Shown: positions 52,401-59,694, counted from the first letter of the stretch. The stretch: DNA of 64,000 nucleotides from Bacteroidota bacterium (GCA_947479085.1 CANJYB010000016.1:1-64000), one strand, 5' to 3'. A program made the numbers and translations. Notes: generated from the sequence alone by a model not told the origin.

Positions 52401-52673
52401 ACCACTTCTCAACACTTTTGCTTCGCCACCCGAAACCGGCATGGTATAAATGTCGCCTAACATATCAAAAACAATGTCTTTACCATCGGGGCTGACATCT
52501 AGGTTCATCCAGGTGCCTTCGGTGGTTGTAAAATCTACCTCCTTAAAAGTTCCTTTCGGGTTGGACACGTCCCATTTTTTGTCTTTTTCTTTGTCTTTTC
52601 CTTTATCCTTATCTTTTTGGGCAAAGGATACTGAGGCCAAAAGGCAGGCTGCAAGTAGTAGTTTTGATTTCAT
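49428..52673 (-). CDS. TolB-like propeller fused to amidohydrolase
   Basis: A 1081-residue exported protein (signal MKSKLLLAACLLASVSFAQ). After a Lys/Asp-rich spacer (KDKDKGKDKEKDKK), residues ~35-640 are PD40/TolB propeller blades: LDVSPDGKDIVFDMLGDIYT, PRFSPDGKKICFTSDAGG, NPVWTPDGQYIIARK, PSFSPNEDEVIYTTW. The C-terminal ~440 residues are an amidohydrolase domain: TGKTIMPGMVDVHSHLSTWRLG (metal HxH), EGGSTFFDNMSEIIDGHTGIEHNIP, VNIGSHGQIQGIGAHWE and GSLEKGKLADLIVMDKNPLENI, which are standard. The fusion is common in Bacteroidota; the natural substrate is unknown. Single gene, weak terminator, no clear promoter found. Confidence 0.92.
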   Translation of the reverse strand: MKSKLLLAACLLASVSFAQKDKDKGKDKEKDKKWDVSNPKGTFKEVDFTTTEGTWMNLDVSPDGKDIVFDMLGDIYTMPVSGGEAKVLRSGFPFEVQPRFSPDGKKICFTSDAGGGNNIWTMNADGTDAKQVTKESFRLLNNPVWTPDGQYIIARKHFTSTRSLGAGEMWIYHISGGDGLQLTVKKNSQQDVGEPCVSPDGRYVYYSEDMYPGGMFLYNKDPNKQIYVIKRYDRQTGETEDITGGPGGAIRPQISKDGRTLAFVKRVHEASVLYLRNMETGEEWPIYDKLSKDQQEAWAIFGVYTNFNWLSDKHIIIWANGKIWNVDIDKSSAKEIPFTVNAKHKVIDALKFRQEVAPDKFTVKVIRNLTVNHDEKILIFNSVGYLWKKDLPDGKPTRLTSSKDFEFEPSFSPNEDEVIYTTWNDENQGTVMKMSLIDKTPMKMTQDKGIYRTPHFSPNGMKVVYVKEDGNDHMGFTNCVNPGIYIMENIPNYTPKLLTKEGSNPQFLGNDKVLFQTDEGDSKVYKTIDINTNEIKTCFTSKYATSVTPSPDGNWLAFIELFKAYVVAFPKTGKPIEISGGMGAMPVAQIAKDAGLNLAWSKDSKRIHWTYGDQYFTDNLKERFAFLEGAPDKLPPMDSVGVKIDLELPTDKPKGYVAFKGARIISMKGDEVIENGTILVNDNKIEAVGKADDVKIPGDAKVIDCTGKTIMPGMVDVHSHLSTWRLGPSPQKQWSYYANLAFGVTTTHDPSSNSEMVFSQSEMVKAGYMVGPRIYSTGTILYGAEGDFKAVINSYDDARSAIARTKAFGAFSVKSYNQPRREQRQQVIAAARDLQINVVPEGGSTFFDNMSEIIDGHTGIEHNIPIADLSNDVIKLWSGSKTGYTPTLIVCYGAINGEDYWYQKTNVWENKRLLNFFPRSIIDSRSRERTMIPDSEYDWGWMQVSRSCKKLTDAGVKVNIGSHGQIQGIGAHWELWMLQMGGLTPLQAIRCATQNGADYIGMGDQIGSLEKGKLADLIVMDKNPLENIRNTESIKYVMVNGRLYDAETMNQIGNYDVKRGKFYWETSKGGGNFPWHEVTED

Positions 52674-52735
52674 CTATATAAATTGTTTTATTGTTATATT
52701 ATTATGGATATCTTAATTAATCGACTATAAAAATT

Positions 52736-52811
52736 TCTCGCAAAGACGCGAAGAACGCAAAGTGTTGAACAAAGGGTATATTTTCTTAGCGAACTTTGCG
52801 TCTTTGCGAGA
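52736..52811. repeat. large palindrome (TCTCGCAAAGACGC)
   Basis: Left arm TCTCGCAAAGACGC plus GAAGAACGCAAAG (52736-52762) and right arm ending GCGTCTTTGCGAGA (52785-52811). The outer 14 bp pair perfectly, the inner part partly. A single-arm relative is at about 2687-2718. No T run and no ORF, so it is an intergenic repeat rather than a terminator. Confidence 0.85.
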
Positions 52812-52898
52812 CACCTAAATATTTGCGGATGCTAAATAAGCTATAAAAAATGAGATGGGAAAGAAATTTGAGGATAAGCGGTAATAAATTGGGATAAA

Positions 52899-53045
52899 TT
52901 AATCGAGGGAATTGGTGGTTACCCAATATTTATAACCTATTATTGCTTTTTCCCATTTTTTGAGTTTGGTTAAATCGCGGTAATGGTATTTGGGCAGCAG
53001 GGCTTTGTTTAACTTTGCAAGCAATCTGAACAGGGATTTTTTCAT
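52899..53045 (-). CDS. conserved 48-residue basic protein divergent from rpmE2
   Basis: A 48-residue protein read from the ATG at 53045 to TAA at 52899-52901: MKKSLFRLLAKLNKALLPKY, then HYRDLTKLKKWEKAIIGYKY, then WVTTNSLD. The pattern (FxLLAKLNKxxLP, then KWxxAIIGYxYWVTxNxLD) is one I recognise from short Bacteroidota hypothetical proteins, and the gene often lies next to rpmE-type genes. It is basic and helical with no membrane segment. It is in a different frame from, and more plausible than, the 63-residue open frame over the same bases. A -7-like TACCTTTG (53050-53057) ends 4 nt before the ATG, suggesting a leaderless mRNA. Confidence 0.7.
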   Translation of the reverse strand: MKKSLFRLLAKLNKALLPKYHYRDLTKLKKWEKAIIGYKYWVTTNSLD

Positions 53046-53049
53046 GAGG

Positions 53050-53057
53050 CAAAGGTA
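53050..53057 (-). promoter_or_regulatory. -7 element of 48-residue protein gene
   Basis: Minus-strand TACCTTTG, exact TAnnTTTG, 4 nt before the ATG, so transcription would begin at or next to the start codon. Confidence 0.45.
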
Positions 53058-53083
53058 AAGTTAAATTTTTTATCAGGGAAGTG

Positions 53084-53113
53084 TTGCACGTATGGTAGAA
53101 ATATCTATCTTTG
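53084..53113 (+). promoter_or_regulatory. promoter of rpmE2 (TTG-19-TAtcTTTG)
   Basis: TTG at 53084-53086 and TATCTTTG at 53106-53113, 19 nt apart. It overlaps the start of the longer open frame (53111), which supports the ATG at 53141. Confidence 0.8.
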
Positions 53114-53140
53114 TCGTCCAAAATAAAAAAAGAAAGTAAA

Positions 53141-53431
53141 ATGAAACTAGGAATTCACCCAGAAAATTATCGTTTAGTAGTATTCAAAGATTTGAGTATT
53201 GATTATTCATTCATCACTAAATCATGTGTTGAAACAAAAGAAACCATCGTTTGGGAAGATGGAAACGAATATCCGATTGTAAAATTAGAGATCTCGAACA
53301 TGTCTCACCCTTTTTATACAGGTAAAGTTAAATTGGTGGATACAGCAGGTCGTGTTGATAAATTCCGTACCCGTTACGCGAAAAAAGAAGAAACTAAAAA
53401 AGAAGAACCGAAAAACGAAGAAACGAAATAG
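53141..53431 (+). CDS. rpmE2: 50S ribosomal protein L31 type B
   Basis: A 96-residue ribosomal protein; start at the ATG at 53141, giving [19 protein letters not shown]. It belongs to the zinc-free type B group: the Cys quartet of classical L31 is absent (a single Cys in [10 protein letters not shown]). The core has [45 protein letters not shown], a diagnostic match. The C-terminal Lys/Glu tail ([15 protein letters not shown]) is a Bacteroidota feature. It is monocistronic with a clear promoter and terminator. Divergent from the 48-residue protein gene. Confidence 0.97.
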   Translation: MKLGIHPENYRLVVFKDLSIDYSFITKSCVETKETIVWEDGNEYPIVKLEISNMSHPFYTGKVKLVDTAGRVDKFRTRYAKKEETKKEEPKNEETK

Positions 53432-53450
53432 TTTTTTAATTATTGCCGGG

Positions 53451-53485
53451 AAATCCTTCATCAAGAAATTGGTGAAGGATTTTTT
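53451..53485 (+). terminator. terminator of rpmE2
   Basis: AAATCCTTCATCAA (53451-53464) pairs with TTGGTGAAGGATTTTTT (53469-53485), with a 4-nt loop and T run, one G-T mismatch. Confidence 0.88.
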
Positions 53486-53536
53486 GTTTTATGCTATTAT
53501 ATAATTATCTATTTTAGCGTTTCAAATAAATTAACG

Positions 53537-54538
53537 ATGGAGCAAATGCCAACACCTACCAAGTTATTTCCTTATCCTAACTCCTGGTATGTTATTGAAA
53601 ATTCAGAAAATCTTAAGCCGCTTCAATTAATAGAAAAGCAGATTGCAGGGAAAAACTTTGTATTGTTCCGGACGGCTTCTGGCGAGGCCTGTCTTTCGGA
53701 CGCTTACTGTCCGCATTTGGGTGGGCACCTTGCACATGGAGGCCATATAGAAGGAGAAACCATTGTTTGCCCGTTTCATTATTTTTGTTTTGATACAAAA
53801 GGAGCATGTGTTAAAACAGGATATGGTACTAAACCACCTCCTAAAGCCATTTTAAAAACTTACCCGATAAGAGAAAGGAACGGATTTATACTTTACTGGC
53901 ACCATGAGCAGGAAGAATTGCCTGAATGGGAAGTGCCGGAAACGGACAATGATGACTGGACAGAAATAAAAACAACAGATTTCCTGTTGAGCAGTCATCC
54001 GCAGGAAACAACTGAGAACAGTGTGGATGTGGGACATTTTTCGGTGGTTCATAAATACAGCAATATTACTACCCTTAAAGAGTTGAAAGCGGAAGGAGCA
54101 TATCTGAATGCATCGTATGGCTTTAACAGAGCTCCTGAAGGTTTTATAGGGAAGGGCACACAAGGAATAAAGGCGGAAATTGATATTCATGTGTATGGCT
54201 TGGGATATTCATTTGTGGAGGTGGATTTGCCGGAAATGAAATTGAGAACAAGGCAATATGTTTTTCCTACCCCCATTGATGGAAATAAAATAAATCTGAA
54301 GATAGGCATGAGTGTAAATAAAAGATTTAAGTCTTCTAAGATTCATCCTGCACTTTCTCTAATACCCAAAAAGACATTGACAAAAATTTTATTGAATAAG
54401 GCATTTGCAGGATATGCCAATGATGTAGGGCAGGATTTTAAGATATGGGAAAATAAAGTCTATATGGATCATCCGGCCTTGGCTAAAGGCGATGGACCGA
54501 TAGGGAAATACCGCCAATGGGCCAAACAATTTTATTAA
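53537..54538 (+). CDS. Rieske non-heme iron oxygenase, alpha-subunit type
   Basis: A 333-residue oxygenase. The Rieske [2Fe-2S] cluster is bound by Cys58, His60 (CPHLGGH) and Cys78, His81 (CPFHYF). The mononuclear iron site lies in ENSVDVGHFSVVHKYSN: Asp164 bridges, His167 and His172 bind iron; the third Asp is in ANDVGQDFKIWENKVYM near the C-terminus. Length and order fit the KshA-like group that hydroxylates sterols and other bulky ring compounds, but the substrate is unknown. The electron-supplying reductase is not encoded nearby. The next gene starts 3 nt after its stop codon. Confidence 0.9.
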   Translation: MEQMPTPTKLFPYPNSWYVIENSENLKPLQLIEKQIAGKNFVLFRTASGEACLSDAYCPHLGGHLAHGGHIEGETIVCPFHYFCFDTKGACVKTGYGTKPPPKAILKTYPIRERNGFILYWHHEQEELPEWEVPETDNDDWTEIKTTDFLLSSHPQETTENSVDVGHFSVVHKYSNITTLKELKAEGAYLNASYGFNRAPEGFIGKGTQGIKAEIDIHVYGLGYSFVEVDLPEMKLRTRQYVFPTPIDGNKINLKIGMSVNKRFKSSKIHPALSLIPKKTLTKILLNKAFAGYANDVGQDFKIWENKVYMDHPALAKGDGPIGKYRQWAKQFY

Positions 54539-54541
54539 TCC

Positions 54542-55306
54542 ATGTTTAGATTCATAATTATTTTAGTTTCTTTTCTTGTTTCATCATCTTCACCTGATGA
54601 AATGCAAATGGGTATTGATTATTTTAATGCAAGAGCTACTAATGCTAAAGGATTGGTTGCCGATGAAACCAACATTAATAAAGCCATTACTGTTTTTGAG
54701 AAACAAATTTCAGAAAATAAAAGTACCGAGCAGGCTGTAGCCTATTATCTCAAAAGTCTTAATTTTAAAGGAAGATTTGTGGCAATGAATGATGAGACTA
54801 AAAAGAAAATTTATCGCAAAGCGAAAGACCTTGGTAATAAATATATCCGACAATACCCTGAAAGCGGACCAATACGCTTTGAATTGATTTCTTCCATTGG
54901 CCTTGAGGCGGAGATGGATGGAATATTAAAAAGTATTCAGAATGATGTGATGAAACTGATGCTATACCATTCGCAAATGTTAATTAAAACCGACTCGATG
55001 TGCATGCAGGGAGGTGGCTGGAAAGTATTGGCAATATTGAATTATAAAACTCCCAATATTCCTTTATTAGTTTCCTGGCCAAGTAAGGAAACGGCAAAAA
55101 AGCTTTTGCAAAAATCGTTGGTTTATTTCCCAACTATTATTTCAAATAATTTTTATTATGCCGAAGCTTTACTGGAGAACAAGGAGAATGTAAGGGCTAA
55201 AATATATTTTCAATTGGTTTTAAAGTTGCCACCACGAAAAGATTGTGTGCTGGAAGATGAATATTTTAAAATAAAGGCGAGAAAGTATTTAGAAAAAATG
55301 GTTTAA
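54542..55306 (+). CDS. exported helical repeat protein (TatT/TPR-like)
   Basis: A 254-residue protein with a signal-like N-terminus (FRFIIILVSFLVSSSS). The mature chain is entirely helical; the C-terminal half (GGGWKVLAILNYKTPNIPLL, then KETAKKLLQKSLVYFPTIISNNFYYAEALLENKENVRAKIYFQLVLKLPP) has the layout of TPR-like helical repeats as in the TRAP T-component family. No enzymatic motif. It starts 3 nt after the Rieske gene and ends 41 nt before the next plus-strand gene, so they are probably one transcript. The family name is tentative. Confidence 0.65.
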   Translation: MFRFIIILVSFLVSSSSPDEMQMGIDYFNARATNAKGLVADETNINKAITVFEKQISENKSTEQAVAYYLKSLNFKGRFVAMNDETKKKIYRKAKDLGNKYIRQYPESGPIRFELISSIGLEAEMDGILKSIQNDVMKLMLYHSQMLIKTDSMCMQGGGWKVLAILNYKTPNIPLLVSWPSKETAKKLLQKSLVYFPTIISNNFYYAEALLENKENVRAKIYFQLVLKLPPRKDCVLEDEYFKIKARKYLEKMV

Positions 55307-55347
55307 AGATTTTTTATTTAAGTTGAACTTATAGTTAAGAAAATAAA

Positions 55348-57198
55348 ATGAGCAAAATAAAACCAACAGAGAAACCACTACAAAAGAAAAAGATGGAGGA
55401 GAGTTCTCAAAAATCAAAACTATTAAATCCAAAGTATTTATTAGGTGGGATAATGATTCTTGTTCTGGTCATTTATTCCAATGCTCTTCATAACGATATT
55501 CTGACGTTTGATGACAATGACTATTTTAATAATTACCCGGAAGTAATTAATTTCAGTTGGGCGAGCATCAAAACCTATTTTACTCATTATTATTTAATTA
55601 TGTACCAGCCTTTGCCTGTGCTGACTTTGGCTGCCAATTATCATTTTTCCGGCTTTCATTCTTTCCCGATGCATGTTTTTAATCTTGTGTTCCACCTGAT
55701 AAATATATTGCTTGTTTTCCGATTCATCGATTTACTTATAAAAAACAAAAACATTGCACTTATAATTGCTTTGATATTCGCTATCCACCCGATGAATGTG
55801 GAAGCTGTTTCATGGATTTCGGCAAGAAGCAGCAGCATGTACACTTGTTTTTATTTGTTTGCGCTTATTGCTTATTTAAAATACCTTGGAGAAAACAAAA
55901 CGAAGTATATAATTTATGCGGCATTGTTTTTTATTGTCTCTCTTTTTTGTAAAGCACAGGCAGTAACATTACCAGTAGTTATGCTATTGCTTGATTTTTA
56001 TTTTAACAGGGAAATATTTTCGGTTAAGGTTTTACTTGAAAAGGTTCCCTTCTTCTTATTGAGTATTACTTTTGGGATTGTGACTTTACTTGATAAAGAT
56101 ACCATGTCGAACATTACCAGCGGGATGGTGAATACCTACAACCCTTTGGATATTTTTTTTATTGTTTGTCATTCGATGGTGTTTTATGTTTTTAAGTTTT
56201 TCCTTCCCGTTAACCTTTGCAGTATTTATGTATATCCGCCAAAAGCGGGTGCTATGCTGCCAATGACTTATTATCTGTCGGCAATTGTTTTTATTGGGTT
56301 GCTTTATCTTTTATTTAAGTTCAGAAAAAATAAAGAAGTTGTTTTGGGTGCAGGTTTGTTTCTCATCACCATTGCCATTAACATTCAGTTGATTCCATCG
56401 CGATTATTTGAAGTAACAGACCGATATGGATATTTTCCATATTTAGGTTTGAGCTTGTTAATCCTGTTTTATATAAATCATTTGAAAGAAACGAACAGGA
56501 TTAAATACACTAACTATAAACCGTATTTTATTATTGCGTTGCTATGTTACGGAGTGTTTTTTTCGTTTGCTGTTTACAGCCGAAACACTGTTTGGCAAAA
56601 CGATGATACCCTGATGACAGATATTATTAAAAAGAATCCCCAGTCAGAATACCTTTACAGGGCTTATGGGAACAGAGGGTTTTATTATAAAAGAACCAAC
56701 CGACCTCAGGAAGCTATTTCAGATTTTACAGAAGCAATAAAATTAAAACCCGATGATAGCCGTAATTATTTTAACCGTGCATTGACCTATATGCTGATGA
56801 ATGATAATGGAAATGCGACTGCTGATTTTACAGAAGCAATAAAACTTGATCCCAAACAACCGTTGCTATATGCTAACAGAACACAAACCCGTTTGCTGAT
56901 GAAAGACACTGCTGGAAGCATAGCAGATGCAGAACAGTGTATAAGGCTTGATTCAACCAATGTAGATTCTTACAATACATTAGCAACTATAGAATATGCG
57001 AGGCAGCAATATGATAAAAGTGAACAACACCTTACTGCAGCTATTACAAGTAATCCTAAGTTTGCAATCGGATTTAAGAACAGGGGACTTCTATATATGA
57101 AGTTGAATAAAATGGATAAAGCCTGTGCGGATTTTGAAACGGCTTCCAATCTTGGCAACCAGGATGGAGCCTCTCTTCACCAGCAGAACTGTCATTAA
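55348..57198 (+). CDS. multi-pass membrane protein of the TMTC/GT-C type with TPR tail
   Basis: A 616-residue protein. About eleven to twelve membrane helices fill residues 25-420. The pattern FDDNDYFNNYPEV with its Asp, then FLHQPLP-like PLPVLTLAANYHF and FHSFPMHVFNLVFHLINILLV, then FAIHPMNVEAVSWISARSSSMYTCFYL, is that of Tmtc/GT-C glycosyltransferases that use lipid-linked sugars. The final ~180 residues (about 430-610) hold five TPR units (YRAYGNRGFYYKRTNRPQEAISDFTEAIKLKPDDS and relatives). It probably transfers a sugar to exported proteins; no target is shown. It ends before a hairpin at 57204-57236. Confidence 0.85.
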   Translation: MSKIKPTEKPLQKKKMEESSQKSKLLNPKYLLGGIMILVLVIYSNALHNDILTFDDNDYFNNYPEVINFSWASIKTYFTHYYLIMYQPLPVLTLAANYHFSGFHSFPMHVFNLVFHLINILLVFRFIDLLIKNKNIALIIALIFAIHPMNVEAVSWISARSSSMYTCFYLFALIAYLKYLGENKTKYIIYAALFFIVSLFCKAQAVTLPVVMLLLDFYFNREIFSVKVLLEKVPFFLLSITFGIVTLLDKDTMSNITSGMVNTYNPLDIFFIVCHSMVFYVFKFFLPVNLCSIYVYPPKAGAMLPMTYYLSAIVFIGLLYLLFKFRKNKEVVLGAGLFLITIAINIQLIPSRLFEVTDRYGYFPYLGLSLLILFYINHLKETNRIKYTNYKPYFIIALLCYGVFFSFAVYSRNTVWQNDDTLMTDIIKKNPQSEYLYRAYGNRGFYYKRTNRPQEAISDFTEAIKLKPDDSRNYFNRALTYMLMNDNGNATADFTEAIKLDPKQPLLYANRTQTRLLMKDTAGSIADAEQCIRLDSTNVDSYNTLATIEYARQQYDKSEQHLTAAITSNPKFAIGFKNRGLLYMKLNKMDKACADFETASNLGNQDGASLHQQNCH

Positions 57199-57203
57199 AC
57201 AAA

Positions 57204-57236
57204 AAGGGTACTACCTTTTAAAAAGGTAGTACCTTT
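57204..57236 (+). terminator. terminator of GT-C/TPR gene
   Basis: AAAGGGTACTACCTTTT (57203-57219) and AAAAGGTAGTACCTTT (57221-57236), with one extra base, make a long stem with almost no loop; only a short T run follows. Confidence 0.6.
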
Positions 57237-57253
57237 ATAATAGTGAAGACTTT

Positions 57254-57676
57254 TTAATTAAAATGAAAAAAGAAAAACACTACCGCTGCATACGATTTTG
57301 GAATACCGCTGGCACTGCCAATGCTGCTTCCCGAACTGTTGCGAACAGTACCATTCGATTCTATTTTACCAATACTGCTTCCTGATTCGTTTCTAACGGT
57401 TCCGTCTGATTCTATTTTACCAACACTGCTGCCGGAACTGTTACGTATCGTTCCATCTGAATCTATTTTACCAATGCTGCTTCCTGAACTGTTGCGAATA
57501 GTGCCATTGGATTCTATTTTACCAACACTACTTCCTGAACTGTTACGAATGGTGCCATCCGATTCTATTTTTCCATTGCTACTTCCGCTTGAGCTTCGGA
57601 TATCCTGAGCGTGAAGGGTTGATATGCCAATTAATAGCATACATACTGTTGCGATACTGAATGTGATTTTTTTCAT
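57254..57676 (-). CDS. exported protein of tandem 17-residue beta repeats
   Basis: A 140-residue protein with signal MKKITFSIATVCMLLIGIST (cleavage after LHAQ). The mature part is five consecutive 17-residue units of the form NSSGSS(V/I)GKIESDGTIR, plus a partial sixth, then GSASGIPKSYAAVVFFFFHFN. The pattern resembles '4-fold beta flower'-type Gly/Ile/Asp repeats. The units are 51 bp and nearly identical at DNA level, so the array may change in copy number. The hydrophobic FFFF ending is unusual for a secreted protein. A -7 element TACATTTG is at 57720-57727. Function unknown. Confidence 0.75.
   Translation of the reverse strand: MKKITFSIATVCMLLIGISTLHAQDIRSSSGSSNGKIESDGTIRNSSGSSVGKIESNGTIRNSSGSSIGKIDSDGTIRNSSGSSVGKIESDGTVRNESGSSIGKIESNGTVRNSSGSSIGSASGIPKSYAAVVFFFFHFN
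57290..57600 (-). repeat. 51-bp tandem repeat inside the 17-residue-repeat gene
   Basis: About five 51-bp units encode the 17-residue repeats. The coding units differ mainly at the S/V/I, N/D and I/V positions. Confidence 0.88.
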
Positions 57677-57719
57677 GATTTTAATTTTTAAAATGTTAAT
57701 GAGTTAATTATTTGTTGAA

Positions 57720-57727
57720 CAAATGTA
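57720..57727 (-). promoter_or_regulatory. -7 element of 17-residue-repeat gene
   Basis: Minus-strand TACATTTG, exact TAnnTTTG, 44 nt before the ATG. Confidence 0.45.
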
Positions 57728-57825
57728 GTTAAAAAGATTCCAATCTTATGATTTGTTGATTTTTTGAATTCAAATAATTCCATGTTTGAAATTTCACTTT
57801 TTTATAAAGATTATGTAAGGGAATT

Positions 57826-57863
57826 AAAAAAGAGGAATTCCTTTTACAGAATTCCTCTTTTTT
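57826..57863 (-). terminator. terminator of the FKBP operon (original 3' end)
   Basis: AAAAAAGAGGAATTC (57826-57840) pairs perfectly with GAATTCCTCTTTTTT (57849-57863), 8-nt loop, with T runs on both sides. It lies 19 nt after the stop codon of the FKBP remnant (57882-57884), supporting that the remnant was the authentic 3' end of the operon. Confidence 0.88.
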
Positions 57864-57881
57864 AAAAATGAATAGTAATTA

Positions 57882-57980
57882 TTAATGACCTCCCTGAGGA
57901 GCATCATGCACATCTACCAATTCCACATCAAATGTTAAATCAGCTTTAGCAGGTATTTGTGGTTGGGATTTGATAATATT
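57882..57980 (-). pseudogene. remnant of an FKBP C-terminus
   Basis: In one minus-strand frame, this stretch reads QPQIPAKADLTFDVEL, then VDVHDAPQGGH and stop. It closely matches the end of FKBP domain 3 of the neighbouring intact gene (PPQIPAKADLTFDLEL at 58488-58535). It has no start and is preceded by a frame change at about 57970. It is followed at 19 nt by a strong terminator. The simplest reading is that this is the leftover 3' end of the gene at 58013-59665 before a retropepsin domain was inserted. The DNA is also alike between the two copies, so the event is not ancient. Confidence 0.8.
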
Positions 57981-58012
57981 AAAAAGCAGTCAAAAGCAAA
58001 CATTTATAGGTA

Positions 58013-59665
58013 TTATTCAATTATTAACAAACTGTTTTTATTATCAATTGTGATTTTACTGAATTTTTGAAGGGCACTTTGACCTAACAAAACCGGGGCA
58101 GACAAATTATCAACTATTGACGCTTCAATATTTTTTAATACTGTTGTTCCTATTGTTAGTTCTTTTATGATAATTTTTGTTCCCTCACTAATTTTCCCAT
58201 CAGCGGTTAAATAATTTTGAGATCCCCTGAAATCTGTTTTGTCAATCTTGCCTTGTTTGAATAAGAACAAGGCCTCATTGGATGACATTGAAAAATCACT
58301 AGCACCAGTATCAAAAATAACATTGTCAATTTCCACTCCATTAACTTTGACATCCATTTCATAAACACCACTCATTTTTTTTCTTAATGGAATTCCTTTA
58401 ATTGTTTGAGGGTTATTTGTTGTTTTTTGAAATTCTTTATCAATCTTTTCAGGCTGATAATTTATTGTTTGATCACCAACTCCTAACAATTCCAAATCAA
58501 ATGTTAAATCTGCTTTTGCAGGTATTTGTGGCGGGCGACCTTGCTCACCGTAAGCTAAAAAGTAAGGGATAACAATTCTTAATTTATCTCCTAAATTCAT
58601 CAAAGCAATTCCTTCTTCCCAACCCGGAATAACCTGTCCCTGGCCAAGAGGAAACTCAATAGGCTCCCCTCTTTCTACTGATGAATCGAACATTTTGCCA
58701 TCGGCAAGATAACCTGAATAATGAACTTTCACTACTTTTCCTGCTTCCGCTTTTACAGGGTTGCTGCTTTTGTTTATCACATAATATTTAATTCCGGAAG
58801 CAGTAGTTTGTTCTTTTACTCCTGCAATGTTATAAGGAACAGGTGCAACAGCAGCCTGAACATCTATAATCTCCACATCAAATATCAAATCGGATTTTGC
58901 AGGAATAACTGGTGCACGACCTGCCTCACCATAAGCCAATGCATAAGGAATAATCAATTTTGCTTTTTCTCCTTTATGAAGCAAAGCCAATCCTTCGTCC
59001 CAGCCCGGAATAACCTGTCCGGCACCAACTTTTAAACCTGCAAATGGTTTACCTCTTTCAACGGATGAATCGAACATTTTACCATCTCTGAAAAAACCAC
59101 TGTAATGCACAGTAACCTTAGCACCTGCGCAAGAAGCCGCATCTTTATGGGTTTCGTACATAATGTATTTTAAACCTGTTTTGGTAGTAATGGTGTCTTT
59201 CTCTTTCCCTTTTGCACTCCATTGTTTCAATCCTTCCGTAACTTTTAATAATTCAATATCAAAAATAAGAGTAGCGTTTGCAGGTATTTTGCCCATTGCT
59301 CTGTCTCCGTAAGCAATTGTAGGAGGTAGTTTAATGGTAGCTTTATCTCCTTCCTGTAACAAAGCAAATGCTTCGTCCCAACCTTTGATAACCTGACCTG
59401 CACCCAGTTTAAATTCAAAAGGCTGACCTCTTGGAATGGAGCTGTCAAATACAGTATCATTGGTTAATTTTCCGGTATAGTTTACGGTGATTTTATCACC
59501 TGCACTTGCTTTTTTGCCATTTCCTTTTTCAGTGATGGTATATTCAAGGCCTGATTCTGTTTTAATTGTTTTCGGATTTTTCACTTTTTCGCTTGTAATT
59601 TTTTTGTCCTGTGCATTGGCAGCTATTGCTGTTATTGCCATAATCAAGGTGAATACTTTTTTCAT
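58013..59665 (-). CDS. triple-FKBP peptidyl-prolyl isomerase fused to retropepsin-like aspartic protease
   Basis: A 550-residue exported protein (signal MKKVFTLIMAITAIAANAQ). FKBP domain 1 is about 35-145 (SGLEYTITEKGNGKKASAGD to NATLIFDIELLKV), domain 2 about 160-275 (TGLKYIMYE to DLIFDVEIIDV), and domain 3 about 290-400 (SGIKYYVINK to DLTFDLELLGV). Each has the PPIase pattern VxYSG / GQVIPGWDEG / IPYxLAYGE. From ~415 it is a retropepsin-type aspartic protease: VIFDTGASDFSM with the catalytic Asp at about 452, then a flap-like YLTADGKISEG, then APVLLGQSALQKF, which is the hydrophobic-Gly feature. A single domain would dimerise. The protease part appears to have been inserted; see the remnant at 57882-57980. 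The fusion might fold and cut envelope proteins, but that is inference. Confidence 0.85.
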   Translation of the reverse strand: MKKVFTLIMAITAIAANAQDKKITSEKVKNPKTIKTESGLEYTITEKGNGKKASAGDKITVNYTGKLTNDTVFDSSIPRGQPFEFKLGAGQVIKGWDEAFALLQEGDKATIKLPPTIAYGDRAMGKIPANATLIFDIELLKVTEGLKQWSAKGKEKDTITTKTGLKYIMYETHKDAASCAGAKVTVHYSGFFRDGKMFDSSVERGKPFAGLKVGAGQVIPGWDEGLALLHKGEKAKLIIPYALAYGEAGRAPVIPAKSDLIFDVEIIDVQAAVAPVPYNIAGVKEQTTASGIKYYVINKSSNPVKAEAGKVVKVHYSGYLADGKMFDSSVERGEPIEFPLGQGQVIPGWEEGIALMNLGDKLRIVIPYFLAYGEQGRPPQIPAKADLTFDLELLGVGDQTINYQPEKIDKEFQKTTNNPQTIKGIPLRKKMSGVYEMDVKVNGVEIDNVIFDTGASDFSMSSNEALFLFKQGKIDKTDFRGSQNYLTADGKISEGTKIIIKELTIGTTVLKNIEASIVDNLSAPVLLGQSALQKFSKITIDNKNSLLIIE

Positions 59666-59694
59666 TTTTTACTAATTTATTTATTTTACGAATT

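Noticed and set aside
52930-53121. 63-residue minus-strand frame
   Set aside because: Overlaps the more plausible 48-residue gene in another frame and the rpmE2 promoter.
53111-53140. Upstream start for rpmE2
   Set aside because: It lies on the -7 element; the ATG at 53141 gives the family N-terminus.
57321-57608. 95-residue plus-strand frame
   Set aside because: Mirror image of the 17-residue-repeat gene.
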